Positions 58,408 to 64,000 of a stretch of 64,000 nt of DNA are shown here, piece after piece. Source of the DNA: Paucibacter aquatile. GTDB taxonomy: Bacteria; Pseudomonadota; Gammaproteobacteria; Burkholderiales; Burkholderiaceae_C. The notes under the pieces are model-generated. The model saw only the letters and a list, made by a program, of their open reading frames with translations. It ran no database searches and was not told the DNA's origin. The number at the start of each line of letters is the position of its first letter. The first letter of the stretch is position 1. The stretch is taken from the NCBI RefSeq assembly GCF_002885975.1, contig NZ_POSP01000004.1:744001-808000 (forward strand). Direction: 5' to 3'. The translations under genes and the position numbers were made by a program.

Positions 58408-61400
58408 ATGTTTCTTTCCGATTTCAGCATCAAGAAGCCGATCGCCACGATCGTCATCATCATTGCGCTGATGTGCATGGGCCTGCTGGCCCTGAAGAAG
58501 CTGCGCGTCAACCAGATCCCCGATGTGCAGGAGCCGGTTCTGGTGGTCTCCATCGCCTACCCCGGCGCCTCGCCCGAGACGGTGGAGCGCGAGGTGGTGA
58601 ACCGCATCGAGAAGTCGCTGCAAAGCATCTCGGGCGTGCAGCGCGTGCGGGCCACGGCGGCCGAGGGCTTCGCCCAGATCGTGCTGATCTTCAACTTCAA
58701 CAAGAACATGATCGAGGCCTCGGATGAGGTCCGCAACGCCATCGGCACGGTGCGCTACAAGCTGCCGACCGAGATCCGCGAGCCGGTGCTGGAGCGCGAG
58801 GACCCCGCCGCCGAGCCCATCATGCAGCTGGCCCTGTCCAGCAGCAAACACAGCCACGCTGAGATCTCGCGCATTGCCGAAGATCAACTGGCCGACAAGT
58901 TCCGCGCCGTGCCCGGCGTGGCCGTGGTCTTCGTCAATGGCGCGCTCAAGCGCGAGCTCAGCGTGCTGCTCCATGCAGAGAAGCTGCGTGAGAACAATGT
59001 CTCCGTGACCGAGGTGGTGGCGGCGCTGCGTAACCAGAACGGCACGGCTCCCGTGGGCAAGGTGCGAGGCACGCTGGAAGACCAGAGCATCCGTCTGCTT
59101 GGCCGTCTGGAGTCGCCGGCCGAGTTCCAGCAGATCGTCGTCAAACGCCGTGGCACCGAGCTGGTGCGCCTGTCCCAGGTGGCCAGCATCGAAGACGGCT
59201 ACGGCGAGCTGACCCGCCAGAGCCTGCGCAATGGCAACCCCAATGTGGGTCTGGCCATCACGCGCTCGCGCGACGCCTCCACCGTCACCACGGCCAACAA
59301 GATCCGCAGCCTGGTCGACGAGATCAACAAGACCTTGCCCGAAGGCGCCAAGCTGGAAGTGACCCAGGACGGCGGCAAGGACGCGCAGAACAGTCTGAAC
59401 AACGTCATCGAGTCCCTGGTGCTGGGTGCCGGCCTGACCATCTTCGTGGTCTATGTTTTCCTGAACTCCTGGCGTTCGACCCTGATCACGGCGCTGTCGC
59501 TGCCGACCTCGGTGATCGCGGCCTTCATCGCCGTCTGGCTGTGCGGCTTCACGCTCAACTTCATGAGCTTGCTGGGACTGTCTCTGGCCATCGGTGTGCT
59601 GATCGACGATGCCATCGTGGTGCGAGAGAACATCGTGCGCCACCTCGAGCGCGGCTCCGACCGGCGCACCGCGGCGCTGCAGGGCACGGCCGAGATCGGC
59701 CTGGCCGTGGCGGCCACCACCTTTGCCATCGTGGCTGTGTTTGTGCCCGTGGCCTTCATGCCGGGTGTGTCGGGTGAGTGGTTCCGGCCCTTCGCGCTGA
59801 CCGTGGTGGCTTCGGTGATGGTGAGCTTGTTCATCTCCTTCACCCTCGATCCGATGCTGTCGGCCTTCTGGGGTGACCCACCGAATCATCACCAACTGCC
59901 CAAGAACGCCTTGGGTCGAGCCCTGGTTCGCTTCAACGACTGGTTTGACCATCAGACCGAGCGTTATGGCCTTGTCATCGCCTGGGCCCTGCACCATCGC
60001 AAATGGATGGCTGCCTTCGCCCTGGCCAGCTTGGTCGGCGCCGTGATGTTGCACGCCAAGTTCGGCGGCTCCAGCTTCCTGCCGGTGACCGACAACGGCA
60101 TGGTCGCGGTGGAAGTGCGCACCCCCGCCAGCAGCAGCCTGGAGTACTCCAAGCTCAAGCTCGAAGCGGCCGCCAAGCTGGCGCGCGAGATGCCCGAGAC
60201 CGTGGCCACCAACAGCAATGTCAACGTCAACGGTGGCCGCATCTATGTGGACATCGGCAAGGCCAAGGACCGCAAGCGTTCCGCCAATGAGGTGGCGAAT
60301 GAGCTGCGCGAGAAGCTCTCGCGCCTGGTCGGTGCCGAGTACGCCGTCTCCGACAACCTCAACGGCGGCGGCCGCAAGCCGGTGCAGATCCGCTTCACCG
60401 GCGTCGATTCGCGCAAGCTGCTCGACATCACCAACGAGTTCATGGCCAAGTTGCGCAATGTCAAGGGCGCGGTCGATGTGGGCCTGTCTGAGCAAGACCC
60501 GCAGGACGAGTTGCAGATCGAGCTGAACCGCGGCCTGGCCAACTCTCTGGGCATCTCGGTCAACGATGCCGCGCAAGCCTTGCGTGTCGCTTTTGCCGGC
60601 GTGGAAGTGGGTGACTGGGTCGACCCCTCGGGAGAGACCCGCGATGTGGCCGTGCGCCTGCATCCCAGTGACCGTGTCGATGCCAGCAATATCGAACGCC
60701 TGCCCATTGCCGTCAGCGGCAGCAATGTGATGGTGCCGTTGGAGCAGATCGCCACCGTGACCATGGGCAAGGGTCCGTCCAAAATCAGCCATGCCGATGG
60801 CAAGCGCACCATCGCCGTGGCCGCCAACGTCCAGGGTCGATCGCCCGGCGAGGTCACGGCCGACGCGCTCAAGCTGGCCAAGTCCATCAATTTCCCGCCC
60901 GGCTACAGCCTGGAACTGGAAGGGGACTCGCGCGAGCAGAACGAGGTCTTCAGCGAGATGGGCATTGCGCTGCTGTCCGGCATCGGCCTGATGTATCTGG
61001 TGCTGGTGATGCAGTTCGGTTCCTTCACCGCGCCGCTGCCGGTGATGATGTCGCTGCCGCTGTCCCTGATTGGTGTGGTGCTGGCCCTCTTGATGAGCAA
61101 CAGCACGCTCAACCTCATGAGTTTCATCGGCGTCATCATGCTGATGGGCCTGGTGGCCAAGAATGCCATCCTGCTGCTGGACGCCGCGCGTCAGCTGGAG
61201 CGTGAGGGCTTGGGCCGCGAAGACGCCTTGATGGCCGCCGGCCGCAAGCGCCTGCGCCCCATCCTGATGACCACCCTGGCACTGATCGCCGGCATGCTGC
61301 CGGTGGCCATCGGCCTGGGCGAGGGCAGCGAGTTCTACCGTCCCATGGCCGTGGCCATCATCGGTGGCACCATCACCTCGACCTTGCTGACCCTGCTGGT

Positions 61401-61626
61401 CATCCCGACCTTCTACGACAGCATCGAGATCGCCCGCGACCGCATGATCGCCAAGTTCCGTCGTCGCATGGATCGCTGGAACGGCCTGTTTGCTTTCGTG
61501 ATGACCTTTGTTGAGGCCCTGCTGACCTTGATCCTGCTGCGCTTTGTCTTCCGCATGGTGCTCAAGGCATTCGACCTGCTGACCCGCCGCCGCGGCGGAC
61601 CTGCGGCGCCGCAAGGTGCGGATTGA
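58408..61626 (+). CDS. RND efflux transporter permease
   Basis: A 1072-residue inner-membrane pump of the RND/HAE1 type driven by protons. It starts MFLSDFSIKKPIATIVIIIA. The proton-relay aspartates are D400-D401 in GVLIDDAIVVRENI (D407-D408 in AcrB). The two large periplasmic loops and 12 helices are recognisable, and the second half has GLMYLVLVMQFGSFTAPLPV and RPILMTTLALIAGMLPVAIG. An extra hydrophobic stretch near the C-terminus (FAFVMTFVEALLTLILLRFV) may be a 13th helix. The substrate is unknown; drug or solvent efflux is the usual role. Confidence 0.93.
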   Translation: MFLSDFSIKKPIATIVIIIALMCMGLLALKKLRVNQIPDVQEPVLVVSIAYPGASPETVEREVVNRIEKSLQSISGVQRVRATAAEGFAQIVLIFNFNKNMIEASDEVRNAIGTVRYKLPTEIREPVLEREDPAAEPIMQLALSSSKHSHAEISRIAEDQLADKFRAVPGVAVVFVNGALKRELSVLLHAEKLRENNVSVTEVVAALRNQNGTAPVGKVRGTLEDQSIRLLGRLESPAEFQQIVVKRRGTELVRLSQVASIEDGYGELTRQSLRNGNPNVGLAITRSRDASTVTTANKIRSLVDEINKTLPEGAKLEVTQDGGKDAQNSLNNVIESLVLGAGLTIFVVYVFLNSWRSTLITALSLPTSVIAAFIAVWLCGFTLNFMSLLGLSLAIGVLIDDAIVVRENIVRHLERGSDRRTAALQGTAEIGLAVAATTFAIVAVFVPVAFMPGVSGEWFRPFALTVVASVMVSLFISFTLDPMLSAFWGDPPNHHQLPKNALGRALVRFNDWFDHQTERYGLVIAWALHHRKWMAAFALASLVGAVMLHAKFGGSSFLPVTDNGMVAVEVRTPASSSLEYSKLKLEAAAKLAREMPETVATNSNVNVNGGRIYVDIGKAKDRKRSANEVANELREKLSRLVGAEYAVSDNLNGGGRKPVQIRFTGVDSRKLLDITNEFMAKLRNVKGAVDVGLSEQDPQDELQIELNRGLANSLGISVNDAAQALRVAFAGVEVGDWVDPSGETRDVAVRLHPSDRVDASNIERLPIAVSGSNVMVPLEQIATVTMGKGPSKISHADGKRTIAVAANVQGRSPGEVTADALKLAKSINFPPGYSLELEGDSREQNEVFSEMGIALLSGIGLMYLVLVMQFGSFTAPLPVMMSLPLSLIGVVLALLMSNSTLNLMSFIGVIMLMGLVAKNAILLLDAARQLEREGLGREDALMAAGRKRLRPILMTTLALIAGMLPVAIGLGEGSEFYRPMAVAIIGGTITSTLLTLLVIPTFYDSIEIARDRMIAKFRRRMDRWNGLFAFVMTFVEALLTLILLRFVFRMVLKAFDLLTRRRGGPAAPQGAD

Positions 61627-61658
61627 GCGGGCTCGGCTGATTCGGGCTCAGCCCATGC

Positions 61659-61685
61659 AAAAGGCCTCCTGAGTGGAGGCCTTTT
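61659..61685. terminator. Bidirectional terminator between RND and GlcD-like genes
   Basis: AAAAGGCCTCC and GGAGGCCTTTT form an 11-base-pair stem with a 5-base loop, followed by more T, 32 bases after the pump stop. It also ends the convergent oxidoreductase gene. Confidence 0.92.
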
Positions 61686-61720
61686 TTTGTCGGCGCGGAA
61701 GCGGGCGGTTCAAGCCGGGC

Positions 61721-63154
61721 TCAGAGCACCCGGCCCGGATTCAGCAGCCCCTGCGGATCCAGCGCCTGCTTGATGGCGCGCATCAAGCCGATGGCCACGG
61801 GGCTCTTGCGCGCCACCAGTTCCTCGCGCTTGAGTTGGCCGATGCCATGCTCGGCCGAGACGGAGCCACCATGGGCGACGACCGCGTCGTAGACGATGGC
61901 GTTGATGGCCTTCTCGTGCTGGCTCAAGAACTCGCCAGCAGCCTGCCCCTCGGGCGCTTGCACGTTGTAGTGCAGATTGCCGTCGCCCAGATGGCCAAAG
62001 TCCACCATGCGGATGCCGGGAAAGGCTTGCGCCAGCGCCGCATCGGTGCCGCTGACAAAGGCCGGGATGGCCGAGACGGGCAGGGCGATGTCGTGCTTGA
62101 TGTTCAGGCCCTCCTCGGCCTGAGCCAGCGGGATGGACTCGCGCAGATGCCAGAGCGCGTGCGATTGCGGCAGGCTTTCCGCCACGGCCGCGTCGCTGAT
62201 CAGCTCGGCCTCCAGTGCCGCCTCCAGCAGGCCTTCAAACAGGGCGCGCGCATGGGCTTCGCTCTCTGCGTCCGAGATCTCCAGCAGCACCATCCAGGCG
62301 CTGGCCGCCAGCGGCTGTTGCAGCTGGGGGAAATGCTTGCGCACCAGGCCCAGCGAGAACTCGTTCATCACCTCGAAGCCGGTCAGGCCTGAGCCGGCGC
62401 GGGCGCGCGCGAGGCTCAGCAGTTGCACGGCCTGGTCCAGGCTGTCGCAGGCGGCCAGCGCCGTCATCTTGGCCACGGGCTTGGGGAAGAGCTTGAGCGT
62501 GGCCGCGGTGATGATGCCCAGCGTGCCCTCGCTGCCGATGAAGAGATCGCGCAGGTCGTAGCCGGTGTTGTCCTTGCGCAGACCGGAGAGGCCGTCCCAG
62601 ACCTCGCCGGCGGCCGTCACCACCTCCAGACCCAGGCAGAGCTCGCGCGCATTGCCATAACGCAGCACCTGCGTGCCGCCGGCATTGCTGGCCAGATTGC
62701 CGCCGATGGTGCAGCTGCCCTCGGCCGCCAGGCTCAGCGGGAACAGCAGGTCTTGCGCCGCGGCCGTGGCCTGCACGGTCTGCAGAATGGCGCCGGCTTC
62801 CACCGTCAGCGTCAGGTTGGCGGCGTCCAGGGCGCGCACGCGGTTCATGCGGCTGAGGCTGAGCACGATCTGCGTGCCGCTGGCATCGGGCGTGGAGCCG
62901 CCGACCAGGCCGGTGTTGCCGCCCTGCGGCACCAGGCTCACGCCATGGGCGGCGCAGAGCTTGACGACGCCGGCCACCTGCTCGGTATTGGCCGGCCGGG
63001 CCACGGCCAGGGCGCGGCCGGCATAGCGGCGGCGCCAGTCGAGCTCATACGCGCTCAGGTCTGCATCACCGGCCTTGGCGCCGCCGATCAGCAAGCCGGC
63101 TTCGCCGAGCAGGGATGTCAAGGCCTCGATCAGGGCCGCGTGTTCTTGTCTCAT
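61721..63154 (-). CDS. FAD-linked oxidoreductase (GlcD / D-2-hydroxy acid dehydrogenase family)
   Basis: A 477-residue flavoprotein of the vanillyl-alcohol-oxidase fold, similar to GlcD, D-lactate and D-2-hydroxyglutarate dehydrogenases. The FAD-binding domain includes SLVPQGGNTGLVGGSTPDAS, AAEGSCTIGGNLASNAGGTQ and YDLRDLFIGSEGTLGIITAA. The C-terminal oxidase domain has the metal/substrate histidines in DFGHLGDGNLHYNV and SAEHGIGQLKRE. There are no iron-sulfur partners (glcE/glcF) nearby, so it is the single-subunit type; the specific hydroxy acid is not known. Confidence 0.9.
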   Translation of the reverse strand: MRQEHAALIEALTSLLGEAGLLIGGAKAGDADLSAYELDWRRRYAGRALAVARPANTEQVAGVVKLCAAHGVSLVPQGGNTGLVGGSTPDASGTQIVLSLSRMNRVRALDAANLTLTVEAGAILQTVQATAAAQDLLFPLSLAAEGSCTIGGNLASNAGGTQVLRYGNARELCLGLEVVTAAGEVWDGLSGLRKDNTGYDLRDLFIGSEGTLGIITAATLKLFPKPVAKMTALAACDSLDQAVQLLSLARARAGSGLTGFEVMNEFSLGLVRKHFPQLQQPLAASAWMVLLEISDAESEAHARALFEGLLEAALEAELISDAAVAESLPQSHALWHLRESIPLAQAEEGLNIKHDIALPVSAIPAFVSGTDAALAQAFPGIRMVDFGHLGDGNLHYNVQAPEGQAAGEFLSQHEKAINAIVYDAVVAHGGSVSAEHGIGQLKREELVARKSPVAIGLMRAIKQALDPQGLLNPGRVL

Positions 63155-63214
63155 GGTTCTGGTTGTTATGGGGGTGTTGCAGAAAATCGATGCGGGCCGG
63201 GCGGCGCCTGGGGC

Positions 63215-63787
63215 TCAGGCCTCGCTGCGCTCGGCCTTGGCTGCCGCCAGGCGCTGGCGCACCTGCAGGGCACAGGCCACAAAGATCAGCACGCTGAGCA
63301 GCACCTCGGCCGTGGCCAGCCACATGGCCAGGCCGCTTTCGCTGGTGGCGCGCACGGCGCCCTCGGCGAAATACAGCCACACCATCAGGCTCAGCCAGCG
63401 GAAGGTGTAGAGCCGATAGCGCCACAAGCCGGCCATGGGCAGCAGCAAGGGCAGGGCCTTGATCGCCAGCGAGCCGCTGCCTGTGGGCGCCAGCCATAGT
63501 TCCCAGGCCAGGCACAGCACAAACAAGGCCATCAAGGCGCCCAAGGCCAGATTGCGGCTCAGCGCCTCCTGTGGGCTGGCTTGGGTGCGCCCGGTGGGCG
63601 GTGGCGGCGGGGCTTCGCGCGCAGCCGCACGGGCCGCGGCTTTGGCGGCGCGGGCGGCGGCTTTGGCCGCTCGCTCGGCGCGGCGCTGTTCGGTGGGGCT
63701 CAGCGGGATGGGCGTGGCTGGAAGCTCGATGGGAGAGGGTGCATTCGCGCTCTGGGGCGCGTTCGATGGCAGGGGCGGCTGAGACAT
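63215..63787 (-). CDS. DUF2069 inner-membrane protein
   Basis: A 190-residue protein. Residues 1-75 are soluble and low-complexity, with an Ala/Arg/Lys repeat (RAAKAAARAAKAAARAAA) and a Pro run. The DUF2069 domain (about residues 80-180) has four membrane helices, starting NLALGALMALFVLCLAWELW, and the hallmark WRYRLYTFRWLSLMVWLYFA. Function is unknown. The ATG at 63787 lies inside a perfect inverted repeat shared with the divergent YihY gene, and TATGAT ends 6 bases before it, which fits a leaderless transcript. Confidence 0.83.
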   Translation of the reverse strand: MSQPPLPSNAPQSANAPSPIELPATPIPLSPTEQRRAERAAKAAARAAKAAARAAAREAPPPPPTGRTQASPQEALSRNLALGALMALFVLCLAWELWLAPTGSGSLAIKALPLLLPMAGLWRYRLYTFRWLSLMVWLYFAEGAVRATSESGLAMWLATAEVLLSVLIFVACALQVRQRLAAAKAERSEA

Positions 63788-63808
63788 GCTGGCATCATAG
63801 CCAGCATG
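63785..63808. repeat. Perfect inverted repeat containing both divergent start codons
   Basis: CATGCTGGC (63785-63793) and GCCAGCATG (63800-63808) with a 6-base spacer. Each arm carries one start codon, for the DUF2069 gene (minus) and the YihY gene (plus). Nothing longer than 18 bases separates the two starts. Confidence 0.75.
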
Positions 63809-64000
63809 CGAAAACCGAGTTCTGACCCCCTGATCCAAAGGCCGACGCTGGATCAGTTTCTTGTCTCCCTGCAAAACTGGCCCTGGCGCCTGACCGTTCA
63901 CAGCCTGCGCGAGCGCTTTCGGGAAGGGCGCCTGGGCCTGACCGCCGGCAGCCTGACCTTCACCACGCTGATCTCCCTGGTGCCGCTGCTCACCGTGATG
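63806..64000 (+). CDS. YihY/BrkB-family inner-membrane protein, cut by window end
   Basis: The first 65 codons of a YihY-type membrane protein (formerly called ribonuclease BN). It begins MRKPSSDPLIQRPTLDQFLV and includes the family hallmark RLGLTAGSLTFTTLISLVPL in the first membrane helix. The rest lies beyond base 64000. The start codon is in the inverted repeat shared with the divergent DUF2069 gene. The family's function is unsettled. Confidence 0.85.
   Translation, partial: MRKPSSDPLIQRPTLDQFLVSLQNWPWRLTVHSLRERFREGRLGLTAGSLTFTTLISLVPLLTVM

Overview
The window is chromosomal DNA from a GC-rich betaproteobacterium. Gene order and product types point to Burkholderiales, probably the Roseateles/Leptothrix/Rubrivivax side of the order; this placement is inferred from synteny, not measured. 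Supporting signs are a 14-gene nuo operon followed by a DUF2818 gene, pyrG beside kdsA, an intracellular polyhydroxybutyrate depolymerase, a complete ISC iron-sulfur operon, and 6S RNA just downstream of zapA. There is no insertion sequence, phage, plasmid, CRISPR or toxin-antitoxin signal. Almost all of it is core genome, packed tightly on both strands.

Layout. 1-5.6 kb (minus): kdsA (cut by the window edge), pyrG, an alpha/beta hydrolase and mutS. 5.6-11.3 kb: suhB, divergent trmJ and cysE, then mogA and darP convergent to them, then pmbA. 11.3-15.0 kb: a TRAP transporter whose solute-binding gene converges on its two permease genes across a shared terminator. 15.2-17.8 kb (minus): a TIGR01244/DUF442 phosphatase-like protein, a YqeY protein, rpsU and a YhiN-type flavoprotein. 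18.3-19.3 kb: a PAS-GGDEF protein with a broken active site but an intact inhibitory-site motif. 19.4-23.4 kb (minus): an EVE-domain gene, 6S RNA, zapA, a ZapB-like gene, nth, an orphan rsxB-type ferredoxin gene and phaZ. Then an aromatic aminotransferase (minus) and uvrB (plus).

27.2-34.0 kb (plus) is the iron-sulfur assembly operon iscR-iscS-iscU-iscA-hscB-hscA-fdx, with a good IscR type 1 box upstream. The tRNA-modification gene tsaD is attached 8 bases after fdx. After a convergent hsp20 gene come rpsO and pnp, each with structured leader RNA, then a quinone oxidoreductase, tpiA, secG and tRNA-Leu(GAG). 40.5-55.4 kb is the complete respiratory complex I operon nuoA-N. It is interrupted only by two roughly 150-base gaps that carry related palindromic elements. 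DUF2818, a Nudix hydrolase and DUF1178 follow. The last part holds an RND efflux pair, a GlcD-like FAD oxidoreductase, a DUF2069 membrane protein and the start of a YihY/BrkB gene.

No entirely new multi-gene system is evident. The most interesting signals are regulatory or structural: the degenerate GGDEF protein as a possible c-di-GMP receptor, alternative hairpins in the rpsO leader, a nested stem-loop in the pnp leader, palindromic elements inside the nuo operon, a perfect inverted repeat containing both start codons of a divergent gene pair, and the phaZ-rsxB stop/start overlap.
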